Origin: Thermogemmatispora onikobensis
GTDB lineage: Bacteria > Chloroflexota > Ktedonobacteria > Ktedonobacterales > Ktedonobacteraceae
Length of the DNA: 64,000 bases
Assembly (NCBI RefSeq): GCF_001748285.1
Contig: NZ_BDGT01000015.1
Coordinates: forward strand, 42,048-106,047
Direction of reading: 5' to 3'
The position numbers were made by a program, and so were the translations under genes. Below, piece by piece: positions 36,332 through 45,417 of this stretch (the first letter of the stretch is position 1; every line of letters begins with the position of its first letter). The notes beneath the pieces are model-generated. The model worked only from the letters and a program-made list of their open reading frames with translations. It made no database searches and was not told the origin of the DNA.

Positions 36332-36838
36332 TCAGCGGCGACGCAAGGCGCGCTCCATCTCGCGACGGGCATCGCGCTCAGCGATAGCCTCTCGCTTGTC
36401 GTAGAGCTTGCGCCCGCGGCAGAGGCCCAGCTCAACCTTGGCGAGGCCGCCTTTGAGGTAGAGCTTCAGAGGGATGAGAGTCATTCCTTTCTGGCTGACC
36501 TTGCCGAGAAGCTGGTTGATCTCGCGGCGGTGCAGCAGCAACTTGCGAGGGCGCAGCGGATCATGATTGTAGATATTTCCATGCTCGTAGGGGGCGATAT
36601 GCATATGTTCCAGCCACAGCTCGCCGTTTCTGCTGATAGCGTAGGCGCCGCGTAGATTGACCTTGCCAGCGCGAATCGACTTAATCTCGGTGCCGGCCAG
36701 AGCGATCCCGGCCTCTACCGTGCGCTCCACATCGTAGTCATGGTAGGCCTGGCGATTGACAGTGATCACTTGAATCGGCTTGCCATCGCCCTGCGTCGGC
36801 TTTTTAGTTGTCGCCTGCCTTGCCAACTGCTTCGTCAT
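36332..36838 (-). CDS. smpB: SsrA-binding protein
   Basis: A 168-residue partner of the tmRNA in ribosome rescue, binding the tRNA-like domain and placing its C-terminal tail in the empty mRNA channel. Typical blocks are seen: [54 protein letters not shown] and [19 protein letters not shown], and the basic tail with GRKLYDKRE and an Arg-rich end. The ATG at 36838 follows GGAGGAGGT; an earlier in-frame start is not supported. About 20 basic residues precede the core. The tmRNA itself is at 1962-2328. Confidence 0.97.
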   Translation of the reverse strand: MTKQLARQATTKKPTQGDGKPIQVITVNRQAYHDYDVERTVEAGIALAGTEIKSIRAGKVNLRGAYAISRNGELWLEHMHIAPYEHGNIYNHDPLRPRKLLLHRREINQLLGKVSQKGMTLIPLKLYLKGGLAKVELGLCRGRKLYDKREAIAERDARREMERALRRR

Positions 36839-37050
36839 AGGACCTCCTCCGAGTGCCAGCTCCCCTTGACACACTGACAAAAGCTGTCTACTAGTATAAC
36901 AGCAATGTCGTTAGGAACATCTTCACAGCGACCCCGCATGGAGAAGAATGCGGAGTGAGGGGCGAGCGGCTCGGCAGCCCTGACTGAGCCGTCAGATCTG
37001 GCAGCACAGCCAGTCTGCCAGGCATAGCCCCCAGGTGAGGAAGAGTATAC

Positions 37051-39477
37051 ATGCAGAAACCGAGAAGGTCAATTTTTTATGCGCTGGGCCAGGCGACCGT
37101 TCGGGCACGGTGGCTGATCCTTCTGCTCTGGATGCTCCTGGCCCTCGTTGCCCTACCTTTTGCGCCGCAGGCCGGCCAGGTCTTGCAGCCGGGAGGATTG
37201 CTCAGTCCTGATGCTGAGTCGCAGCGAGCGCTTGATCTGCTCACCAGCAAGCTTCATCTCAATCCGACGGTTGTCCAGGTAATTTTCATCAGCCAGCGCT
37301 ATCGGGCGGACAGCCCGCAATTTATCCAGCAGATGCAGCAAGCGCTCGCCGAGGTGCGGAGCTGGTCTCAAGTAGCAGGAGTCGTCACCTATCTAGACAA
37401 TCCACGTCAGATCTCGCTCGACCGTCACGGTGTCTATGCCAATGTCATGCTCAAGAGCGATCCTGACAGCGCGCCGCGTCTCTTGCCTGAGCTGGAGCGA
37501 AGGTTGCGCCCGCAGCCAGACCTGGAGATTCACGTTGGCGGCAGCCCTGTCTTCTATGAGGATATTCAGTTTGTCAGCGAGCGAGATCTGCGACGAGCTG
37601 AGCTGCTGGCCTTTCCGTTTGCCCTCATTGCCCTGCTCCTGGTCTTTCGCTCTGTCATTGCCGCGCTTTTGCCCACCATCATCGGTGGTGGGGCGGTTAT
37701 CGTGGCGCTGGCCACTATCTTTGGTCTGGGGCATCTCACCCCTCTATCGATCTTCGTCCTGAACATCACTACCCTGTTCGGCCTCGGTCTGGGAGTTGAC
37801 TACTCCCTCTTCATGGTCAGCCGCTTCCGTGAAGAATTAGCGCGCGGTCGCACGCCGGGCGAGGCCGTGGCCGTCACTGTGGCCACCGCTGGGCGGGCTG
37901 TGACCTTCTCTGGTTTTACCGTCTCGATTGGCCTCTTCGGGCTGACGTTCTTCCGCATCAACATGCTCCGCTCGGTTGGTCTGGGTGGCATGCTGGTCGT
38001 TATGCTCTGCGTTGTAGCGGCTCTGACCCTGCTGCCGGCCATGTTGGCCATTCTAGGAACGCGCGTCAACGCCCTGCCTGTGCGCCTTTCCTGGCTATGG
38101 CGCTGGTGGCGTCAACGGCGGGCCGCGCAGGCGAGTGCAGAGACAGAAGAAGAAGAAGTAACTCTGGCTGGCGCGCGCAGCGCCCTCATTCAGCCACACC
38201 AGGGATTTTGGTATCGGCTATCACATCTGGTCATGCGCTATCCGCTGCGCTTCTTCTTCCCGGTCTTACTACTGCTCGTGGCCCTGGGCTTGCCCTTCCT
38301 GGCGGTTCGCTTTTCGGCGCCGGGGGCCTCGATCCTTCCTCAAGATGTCCCTTCACGCGCCTCCTACGACCTCTTGACCTCGCGTTTCAACGCGCGCGAG
38401 ACGACGCCCATTCTGCTGGCTGTGCAGATGCAGGGCAACGTCCTGACGCCCAACAATATTGCCCTGCTCTATCGCTACGTCCAGCGCCTTGAGGCTGATC
38501 CGCGCGTGGCCCGTGTCGACAGCATCGTGAGCGCCGACCCACGTCTGACCTTACAGGAATATGAGCTGCTCTACACACACCCGCGGCTCATTGCTGATCC
38601 CTATGTGGCCGGTCTGCTCAAATCCTCGGTCGCGGGCAACCTGGCGCTGGTGACGGTCATCAGTAAGTATGACATGCTCTCGGAGCAGTCAGAGGAGTTG
38701 GTAGTAACTATTCGCAACACGCCGCCGGGGCCGGGTATGCATGTACTTGTCGCCGGGGGGAGCGCCAGCAACATCGATTACGTCGAGGCTCTCTACGGAG
38801 ACTTTCCAAAGGCGGCGCTCATTGTGGCAGGCATCACCTATGTCGTGCTCCTGCTGCTCTTCCGCTCGGTGCTGCTGCCGCTCAAGGCCATCCTCATGAA
38901 TACGCTTTCCATCCTGGCCAGCTATGGCGCCCTGGTCGTCATCTTCCAGGAGGGTTTCTTGCATCAGCTGCTCGGCTTCACGCCTCTCGGCTTCGTGGAA
39001 GCCTCCAGTCCCATTCTGCTCTTCTGCTCGCTCTTCGGCCTCTCGATGGATTACGAGGTCTTTCTGCTCTCCCGCGTGCAAGAAGCCTACTGGGAGAGCG
39101 GCGATAATACCCAGGCCGTAGCTCTTGGCCTGCAGCGCAGCGGAGGAATCATCACCAGTGCCGCGGCGATCGTCGTAGTGGTAAGCGCCTGCTTTGCTAC
39201 CGCTGACATGATCCTCGTGAAGGCGCTCGGTCTGGGCATGGCCCTGGCCGTCATCAGCGATGCCACGCTCGTTCGAGGTCTGCTCGTGCCAGCAACCATG
39301 CGGCTTTTGGGTAATCTCAACTGGTGGCTACCGTTTGTCGGGGTCCAACGCCGGCCTACACTCCTGGCAGAAGAGGAGGCGGACCGCCGCCAGGCCAGGA
39401 GCGAGGGAGGCGCAGTAGTGAGCAGTGAGGAAGAGCGACACCCTTCTCCCCCGTCCCAGCAAGGAGGAAGGTTATGA
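37051..39477 (+). CDS. MMPL family RND transporter
   Basis: An 808-residue polytopic protein of the MmpL/YdfJ branch of the RND superfamily, which in actinobacteria exports lipids and siderophores and elsewhere hydrophobic compounds. Two repeats are seen, each with one helix, a large extracytoplasmic loop and a five-helix bundle. The FGLGLGVDYSLFMVSRFREEL motif in repeat 1 and FGLSMDYEVFLLSRVQEAY in repeat 2 carry the Asp-Tyr pairs thought to carry protons. The stop overlaps the start of the lipoprotein gene by 4 bases, so the two are probably co-translated. Upstream lies a 212-base divergent gap to smpB. Confidence 0.92.
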   Translation: MQKPRRSIFYALGQATVRARWLILLLWMLLALVALPFAPQAGQVLQPGGLLSPDAESQRALDLLTSKLHLNPTVVQVIFISQRYRADSPQFIQQMQQALAEVRSWSQVAGVVTYLDNPRQISLDRHGVYANVMLKSDPDSAPRLLPELERRLRPQPDLEIHVGGSPVFYEDIQFVSERDLRRAELLAFPFALIALLLVFRSVIAALLPTIIGGGAVIVALATIFGLGHLTPLSIFVLNITTLFGLGLGVDYSLFMVSRFREELARGRTPGEAVAVTVATAGRAVTFSGFTVSIGLFGLTFFRINMLRSVGLGGMLVVMLCVVAALTLLPAMLAILGTRVNALPVRLSWLWRWWRQRRAAQASAETEEEEVTLAGARSALIQPHQGFWYRLSHLVMRYPLRFFFPVLLLLVALGLPFLAVRFSAPGASILPQDVPSRASYDLLTSRFNARETTPILLAVQMQGNVLTPNNIALLYRYVQRLEADPRVARVDSIVSADPRLTLQEYELLYTHPRLIADPYVAGLLKSSVAGNLALVTVISKYDMLSEQSEELVVTIRNTPPGPGMHVLVAGGSASNIDYVEALYGDFPKAALIVAGITYVVLLLLFRSVLLPLKAILMNTLSILASYGALVVIFQEGFLHQLLGFTPLGFVEASSPILLFCSLFGLSMDYEVFLLSRVQEAYWESGDNTQAVALGLQRSGGIITSAAAIVVVVSACFATADMILVKALGLGMALAVISDATLVRGLLVPATMRLLGNLNWWLPFVGVQRRPTLLAEEEADRRQARSEGGAVVSSEEERHPSPPSQQGGRL

Positions 39478-40607
39478 GCACGCGGCCTCAGCGAGACTAC
39501 CGTCCTGGGAAGCTGCTCTGTCTAGTGCTGGCGCTGCTGGCAGGGCTCAGTGGCTTGAGTGCCTGCGCCTTTCCGGGCATTCCTGCAACATCAGCGCAGC
39601 TGCCCGTGGTGCCGGCCGCAACGCAAGCGACGCCCTTGCCTCCCATTCGCCTGCCCCAGGATGAGGCACCGCATCAGGATCTCACCGAGTGGTGGTATTA
39701 CACTGGTCATCTCCAGGCTCGCGCCAGCGACGGGAGTCTCCGGCGCTATGGCTTCGAACTGGTCTTTTTTCAGGTATTGCGCAGCGACCTGCCACCTGTC
39801 TATGCAGCTCACTTCGCCATTAGCGACATCAGCCGTGGCCAGTTCCACTTTGTCCAGCAGCGCGTCCTCCAGCTCGAACCCACCTCGGCGGGAGCGACCA
39901 GCCAGGGAGGCTTTCAGCTCCAGGTCGGCCCCTGGCGCCTGCAGGGCCGTAATGGGCAGGATCAGCTGGCGGCGGTCATGCCGGACTATGCCCTGCAGCT
40001 GCAGCTCCAGGCGCTCAAGCCGGTCGTCTTGCATAATGGCAACGGCCTGATCACCTATGGTCTGGCAGGCTTCTCCTACTATTACTCGCGCACCCGCCTG
40101 GCTGCCAGTGGCCTCCTGATTGATCACGGCCAGAGGCTGACTGTCACCGGCCTGGCCTGGATGGACCACCAGTGGGGCAACTTCCTCACTCTGGCTGGCA
40201 GCGGCTGGGATTGGTTCAGCCTGCAGCTCAATGATAACAGCGAGCTGATGCTCTATCTGATCCGCGATGCCAGCAAGCAGGTCATCTCTACCTATGTGAG
40301 CTTCATTGATGCTGCCGGGCAGGACCATCTCTTACCGGCCAGTGCTCTGCACGTGCAAACCCTGGCAACCTGGCTGAGCCCGGCAACCCATGCGCGCTAC
40401 CCTTCTGGCTGGCAGATCACCATTCGCGATGCCCGCTTCTCTGCCCGGCTCATTCTTCAGCCGGAGCTGAAAGATCAAGAGCTGGTCACCTACCAATCGA
40501 CCGGCAACGCCTACTGGGAAGGGGCCGTGAGCATTGCAGGGCAGAGCGATGGCCATCCTGTCAACGGGGAAGGATATGTTGAACTGACTGGCTATGCCCC
40601 TGCGTAA
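39474..40607 (+). CDS. AttH/CrtC-like lipoprotein (lipocalin-type fold)
   Basis: A 377-residue predicted lipoprotein: basic start, hydrophobic helix (13-28) and lipobox LSAC with Cys31. The mature part matches the AttH/hydroxyneurosporene-synthase family (COG5621-type double lipocalin), with EWWYYTGHLQA near residue 70, the FFQV strand, AHFAISD and WMDHQWGNF. CrtC relatives hydrate carotenoids, but the AttH branch has no clear activity. It overlaps the MMPL gene by 4 bases and has AAGGAGGAAGG before its ATG; a link to lipid or isoprenoid export is inference. Confidence 0.82.
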   Translation: MSTRPQRDYRPGKLLCLVLALLAGLSGLSACAFPGIPATSAQLPVVPAATQATPLPPIRLPQDEAPHQDLTEWWYYTGHLQARASDGSLRRYGFELVFFQVLRSDLPPVYAAHFAISDISRGQFHFVQQRVLQLEPTSAGATSQGGFQLQVGPWRLQGRNGQDQLAAVMPDYALQLQLQALKPVVLHNGNGLITYGLAGFSYYYSRTRLAASGLLIDHGQRLTVTGLAWMDHQWGNFLTLAGSGWDWFSLQLNDNSELMLYLIRDASKQVISTYVSFIDAAGQDHLLPASALHVQTLATWLSPATHARYPSGWQITIRDARFSARLILQPELKDQELVTYQSTGNAYWEGAVSIAGQSDGHPVNGEGYVELTGYAPA

Positions 40608-40972
40608 TCCTTAACATCAAGACCTGAAGTGGAGAGAGGGAGGAACTGCCCCTACCCCGGAGAGCTGGCCCTCCCTCTCAAGACTTGTCGCCTGGCGCAG
40701 AATAGAGTAGACTGCTGCGGAGGGCCGGGGTTGGAAAGGACGCCCTGCTCAAAAGACCGTTCGGTTGGCTTGGGTGCGGCCCTGGTAGTACCTTCGGGCC
40801 AGAGCGAGCCAGATCTGCAGCTTACCAGAAACAGAACAAGGCGATGAATGCGGATGAATTTGCCGACTACTTGGGTCATCCTTTTGTGTTATACTGCTGA
40901 TGATTGTGTAGAGAAAAAACTCCAGGCTGACTGTTCAAGAGGTGGTAGCCCGGTTCATTGTTGGGGGGAACA
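40608..40972. other. Intergenic region upstream of the histidine kinase
   Basis: 365 bases without a gene. It holds a GGCCCTCC/GGAGGGCC inverted repeat (40667-40674, 40719-40726) and an extended -10 element (TGT then TATACT at 40890-40895) about 80 bases upstream of the kinase start, with no good -35. Confidence 0.45.
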
Positions 40973-43624
40973 ATGAAGGCAGGGACGCGCGTCTCCACGC
41001 TGGATGAATCTGCGATCGTCGAGCGTGTTGTTCGCATCATTTCGAGCGTCCGCGGCTCGAAACCCGACTATACCAGGCTTGCGGCAGAGCTGGCGCCGAC
41101 CATCCCATTTGACGTTTTTGGCGTAGTCCTTCTAAGGCATGACCGACAAGCGGTGCGCGTAACGGTCTGCTGGCGGGGGGAGGGCGATGCCTGGCAAGCG
41201 CGCTACCATCAGCATCCGCTGCCCGAATCGCGGGCAGAGCAGGTGCTGAGACACCCCATTATGCTCGTCGAGAACTATCCGCAGGGAGCAGATGGGCCAC
41301 CGGCGAAAGTCGGGGATGCTCTTAGCGGCCATCCCCAGTTGCGCTCGGCTGCCATTGTACCATTGGTCGTCGAAGATCGGGTGTTGGGCACCCTGGAGCT
41401 GGGGAGCTGTCAGCAGGGCACCTATGATGATCCCTCGCTCTGCCGCCTGTTAGAGGCGGTTGGGCGCGTCTTAGCGGCAGCTATCGAGGGTGTGCAGGTA
41501 GGTGGCAGTGCCCAGATTCAGGACCGGCAGCGGGAAGCGCTCAAGGCCGTCTCCAGTGCCCTGGCTTCGACGATGGATCTGGCCACCATCTTTCAGCGCA
41601 TCGTCAGCGGCGTTGCCGAAGCGCTGCGCGTCTGGTCGGCGATCGTCACCATCGACCGCCGGGGCCAGCGAGGGGGCTTGCGCCTGGAAGCGCAGGCGGG
41701 TCTGGAGGCCCAAACCCTCGCGCGGATTATCGAGAGCGGGCAGGCCCTCAGCGAGCAGTGTATCATTGGCTACAGCCTGCTTCATCGCCAGCCACAATTT
41801 TCCAATGACATCGGCAGTGACCTGCGCTTCCCGGCCAGCCAGCCCCTCTATAGCCAGCTCAAGATTCGCTCTATCTTTGTTCACCCGCTGGTTACTGACT
41901 CCACCGTGTACGGGGCCTTACTGCTCTGCTCTGAAGAAGCGGGTGGATTTACACCGCTCAAAGTAGACATTCTCTCACTCTTTGCGAGCCAGGCCACCAT
42001 TGCCATTCACAACGGCATGCTGCTCGAAGCGGTGCGCCGGCAGCAGCGTTTTCGGGAGATCATCACGCGACTCGAAACGACCCAGAGGCAGTGGAACGAA
42101 GAAACGGAGGAGCGTCTACTGGAGCAGGTGCGCAGCGAATGCGAGCGGACCTTTGGCATCAGCTTCATCAGTCTGTTGCGCTTCATTGCCGACTACCTGC
42201 TGGCCTGTCCTGAGCAGAATCTGCAGGCCCTCGTAAACGCTGTGCATCGACGTGGCCAGGTTGTTGGGGCCTCTTCCCCGATGCTGTCTGATGAACAGAG
42301 GATAGAGACGGCAGGTACGGAAGGGGTTGCTCAGGCGCAAGATCCCAGCGCTGCCCTGCTCACGCGCAGCGCTGAAGAAGCGCTTGAACGTGCCAGCATT
42401 CTGAGCGAGCTGAGCCGCCTGGTCCAACTCCATGAGCATCTGCCGGGCCATCTTACCGACGCCTGGTTTGCTGTTGATCTCAGTGGGCGCTGCATCTACA
42501 TGAATCCAGCCGCGGAGAGCCTGTGCGGTGTCCGTCTGCAAGCTGGAGACAGCCGGCAGCTCGCTGAAATGTTTGCAACCCTCCTCGCTCTTGCACGCAA
42601 TCGTGAGCAGCTAGAGCAATACCTTGGCCAATTTACCCAGGAACAGGCGCGGGCCTGGGAGCTGCGTTGTGCCTTTGCCAGCGAGCCTCCCCAAGAGGAA
42701 GCGACCAACAGAGCGGTGGGCAGCGATGAGAGCGAGCGGCATGAGCGGCGGGGGGGGGCCAGTCAGGACAACACAAGCCTCGATCGCTACTATCTCTTCA
42801 CCCGCCATCCTGTCAGAGACCAGCACGGCCAGCTCAAAGCCTATGCGCTTCAGGCCCACGATATCACCGAGCAAGTGCGCGACGAAAAGAACAAATTAGC
42901 CCTGCTCTCCTCGGTCTCCCATGATCTGCGCACGCCTCTCACATCCATCAAAGCGGCCATCACCGGGCTGCTGGAGCCAGGCATTGTCTGGGATGAAGAG
43001 ACGAGGCGCGAGATTCTGAGCGAAGTCGATAGCGAGACCGATCATCTGACCGTGCTCATCAATGCTCTGATTGAGATGTCGCGCATTGAGATGGGGGCGC
43101 TGACCCTTGAGAAAGAATGGTGCGACATGAACGAGCTGCTCAACAGCGCCCTGCAACGCTTAGAGCGCAGTCTGGGAAGAAAGCCCAACATCTGCCTCTA
43201 CCTGCAGCCGCCCTTGCCGCTCCTCGTCCACGTCGACTACGCACAGATGGAGCGCGTCTTTTATAATCTTTTGGAGAATGCCCTGCGTCATAACGGACTG
43301 CATGAGGAGATCCCGGTCGAACTAGAGATCGTGGACGGCGTCCTGCGCGGTCGCATCCTCGCTCGCGGCTACCAGTTACCGGAAGGAGAGCGTGAGCGTA
43401 TTTTCAGAACCTTTTATAGTGTTGATCCCCAGGGGAATGGTCTCAGTCTGGCCATCTGTCGAGGTGTCATCGAGGCGCACGGAGGGCGGATCTGGATAGA
43501 GTCGTCCCCTGGAGGAGGAGCTGCCTTTGTCTTCGCCCTACCAGTCTACTCCTGTGGTCCCGGTCCCGGCCCGGCCCACAGCCTGCCTTCGCCCGCTGGA
43601 CGGTTGTCGGAGGAACAAGAATGA
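40973..43624 (+). CDS. GAF-domain sensor histidine kinase with unusual catalytic domain
   Basis: An 883-residue, apparently soluble kinase. Residues about 10-180 and 195-370 look like two GAF domains (IVPLVVEDRVLGTLELGS and ATIAIHNGMLLEAVRRQQ blocks), followed by a helical linker, a PAS-like region (about 490-640) and HisKA with VSHDLRTPLTS (His650). The C-terminal ATPase has a good N box (FYNLLENALRHN), but the G1 box DxGxG is replaced by ILARGYQLPEGERERIF and the G2 box reads GNGLSLAICRG, not GTGLGL. Such changes could weaken ATP use. GGGGGG precedes the ATG at 40973. The regulator gene overlaps its end by 4 bases, so they form a pair, resembling KdpD-KdpE in HisKA type only. Confidence 0.88.
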   Translation: MKAGTRVSTLDESAIVERVVRIISSVRGSKPDYTRLAAELAPTIPFDVFGVVLLRHDRQAVRVTVCWRGEGDAWQARYHQHPLPESRAEQVLRHPIMLVENYPQGADGPPAKVGDALSGHPQLRSAAIVPLVVEDRVLGTLELGSCQQGTYDDPSLCRLLEAVGRVLAAAIEGVQVGGSAQIQDRQREALKAVSSALASTMDLATIFQRIVSGVAEALRVWSAIVTIDRRGQRGGLRLEAQAGLEAQTLARIIESGQALSEQCIIGYSLLHRQPQFSNDIGSDLRFPASQPLYSQLKIRSIFVHPLVTDSTVYGALLLCSEEAGGFTPLKVDILSLFASQATIAIHNGMLLEAVRRQQRFREIITRLETTQRQWNEETEERLLEQVRSECERTFGISFISLLRFIADYLLACPEQNLQALVNAVHRRGQVVGASSPMLSDEQRIETAGTEGVAQAQDPSAALLTRSAEEALERASILSELSRLVQLHEHLPGHLTDAWFAVDLSGRCIYMNPAAESLCGVRLQAGDSRQLAEMFATLLALARNREQLEQYLGQFTQEQARAWELRCAFASEPPQEEATNRAVGSDESERHERRGGASQDNTSLDRYYLFTRHPVRDQHGQLKAYALQAHDITEQVRDEKNKLALLSSVSHDLRTPLTSIKAAITGLLEPGIVWDEETRREILSEVDSETDHLTVLINALIEMSRIEMGALTLEKEWCDMNELLNSALQRLERSLGRKPNICLYLQPPLPLLVHVDYAQMERVFYNLLENALRHNGLHEEIPVELEIVDGVLRGRILARGYQLPEGERERIFRTFYSVDPQGNGLSLAICRGVIEAHGGRIWIESSPGGGAAFVFALPVYSCGPGPGPAHSLPSPAGRLSEEQE

Positions 43625-44400
43625 GATCCCGAGGCAAGCGCATCTTAGTTGTCGATGACGAACTCTCAATTCAGCGTATTTTGCGCAGAAACCTGCTCAT
43701 GAGCGGCTATGAGGTGTTGGTGGCTGACAACGGAGAAGAAGCGCTCAGAGCGGTGCGTCAGCACGAGCCCGACCTGATCCTGCTTGATCTCTGCCTGCCG
43801 GGGAGCATTGACGGTCTGGAAGTTTGTGAACAAGTGCGCCGCCAGAGCCAGGTGCCTATCATTGTCCTCTCAGCCAGGACCGAAGAGAAGCAGAAAGTGC
43901 GGGCCCTGGATCTGGGGGCAGACGATTATCTGACCAAACCCTTTAGTAACGCCGAACTGTTAGCGCGCGTGCGAGCCTGCCTGCGCCGTGCCGCCAGCGG
44001 TGGAGGGAGCAGGCAACAAGAAGAAGCGCAAGTATTGCGCAGCAGCGATGGCTATTTGCTGATGGACGTCGAGCGCCGTTACGTGCGGGCAGGCGATCGT
44101 GAGGTCCGTCTCACTCCCACAGAATTCGAGCTGTTGCGACAGCTCATGCTACACGCCGGCAAAGTCCTGACCCATCGCACCCTGCTGCGAGCGGTATGGG
44201 GGCCTGAGTACGGAGAAGAGGCGGACTATCTGCGCGTCTATGTGCGGCAACTGCGGCGTAAAGTCGAGCAAGAACCCTCACGCCCGCGCTATATCCTCAC
44301 CGAGCCAGGGGTTGGCTATGTGTTTCAGGCAGATGGGCGGCGCGATCAGCAGCCGACCGCCGCCTCTAGTGTGAGCAATGTCGCCCCGGCAGAGGAATAA
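43621..44400 (+). CDS. OmpR/PhoB-type response regulator
   Basis: A 259-residue regulator with an N-terminal receiver (phosphoacceptor Asp56 in LLDLCLP, acidic pair Asp12-Asp13, Lys of YLTKPF) and a C-terminal winged helix (LTPTEFELLRQLM, VWGPEYGEEADYLRVYVRQLRRKV). The DNA-binding part closely fits the KdpE/PhoB class. GGAGGAACAAGA precedes its ATG, which overlaps the kinase stop (ATGA). It is the probable partner of the kinase just upstream; target genes are unknown, though the chemosensory cluster starts 140 bases later on the same strand. Confidence 0.93.
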   Translation: MRSRGKRILVVDDELSIQRILRRNLLMSGYEVLVADNGEEALRAVRQHEPDLILLDLCLPGSIDGLEVCEQVRRQSQVPIIVLSARTEEKQKVRALDLGADDYLTKPFSNAELLARVRACLRRAASGGGSRQQEEAQVLRSSDGYLLMDVERRYVRAGDREVRLTPTEFELLRQLMLHAGKVLTHRTLLRAVWGPEYGEEADYLRVYVRQLRRKVEQEPSRPRYILTEPGVGYVFQADGRRDQQPTAASSVSNVAPAEE

Positions 44401-44539
44401 TTAATGAGATTTTAATGCTAACAAGGCCGTTCTTTATGGCGAATTGAGCCGGCTTGCTGTACACTGTTATTCGGAAGAATGGGAGTTCTTTACTATATTA
44501 CCGGTATTTCTTGACAGAGGCAAAGCGAGCAGGCATGCT

Positions 44540-45394
44540 ATGGCTAGAGCGATGGTGCGGCCAAGGCCGCTCAAAGTCCTCATTATGGGGCAGCAGGAAA
44601 GCCTGAACACCATCTTAGAAAGGCATCTAAGCCAGCGTGGCTATGAAGTCCGAGTCCTGCTGCGTGGGGGAGAGATAGACCCGGGGAGTTGGGTAGGAGA
44701 CGTCCTCTTATATGACATGGATGGAGGAGGGGAGGAGGCGATGAGAGGGAGAGAGGGAGAGAAGCTGCTGCAGCCACCCAGAAGCTGGCCGGAAGCTCGC
44801 TTTACTGTGATCATGGGAAGCAGCTCCGTCTCGCGCGACCGGCTAGAGGAGCTAGGCGTCGTTGCCTTTTTGCTCAAGCCTTTTGACGTGGGGCGGCTGT
44901 TACGCTACCTCAGTACCCTGCAGCGGCTGGTCCAGACGAGCGAAGAGCGAGGCGCATATTTCATCAGTGATGAGCCACGAGCTGAGGGCCAACGGGCGCG
45001 GGTGCTGATCGTCGATGATGACATTGACGTAGCTCAGACGATTCAGCAATCGCTCAAGGCCGTAGCTGACTACGAACTGGCGGTAGCCCACGATGGATTA
45101 GAGGCGCTGGAGCGTTGTGTCGAGTGGCGGCCCCATTGCGTAGTTGCCGACCTGATCATGCCCTGGATGAACGGCTATCAAATGATGCGCTGTTTGAAGC
45201 GCAGTGCGCTGCCCAGTCCGCCGGCCTTTGTGCTGATGAGTGCCCTGACGCCGCGGCAACTGGAGCGCAGACCCTATCTACGAGAAGAGAAGTCGGTGGT
45301 CTACGTCGAGAAGCCCTTCTTTGTCGAGCACCTGCAAGCAGCGATTGAGCAGGCGCTGCAGAAACTGGCACCGGCAACGCGACCACTTGCATAG
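44540..45394 (+). CDS. Double receiver-domain protein
   Basis: A 284-residue protein with two receiver domains and no output domain. The first (about 10-130) is degenerate: its start reads VLIMGQQES, without the acidic pair, though LLYDMD and the LLKPFD lysine are kept. The second (about 150-270) is canonical: VLIVDDDIDVAQT, ADLIMPWMNGYQMM (Asp in the phosphoacceptor place) and VEKPF. The start is not certain: ATG 44540 has only a weak ribosome site, and another in-frame ATG lies at 44552. It leads the chemosensory cluster and could act as a phosphate sink or adaptor; this is inference. Confidence 0.78.
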   Translation: MARAMVRPRPLKVLIMGQQESLNTILERHLSQRGYEVRVLLRGGEIDPGSWVGDVLLYDMDGGGEEAMRGREGEKLLQPPRSWPEARFTVIMGSSSVSRDRLEELGVVAFLLKPFDVGRLLRYLSTLQRLVQTSEERGAYFISDEPRAEGQRARVLIVDDDIDVAQTIQQSLKAVADYELAVAHDGLEALERCVEWRPHCVVADLIMPWMNGYQMMRCLKRSALPSPPAFVLMSALTPRQLERRPYLREEKSVVYVEKPFFVEHLQAAIEQALQKLAPATRPLA

Positions 45395-45417
45395 ACGAGA
45401 AAAGGAAGAAGAGAAGA

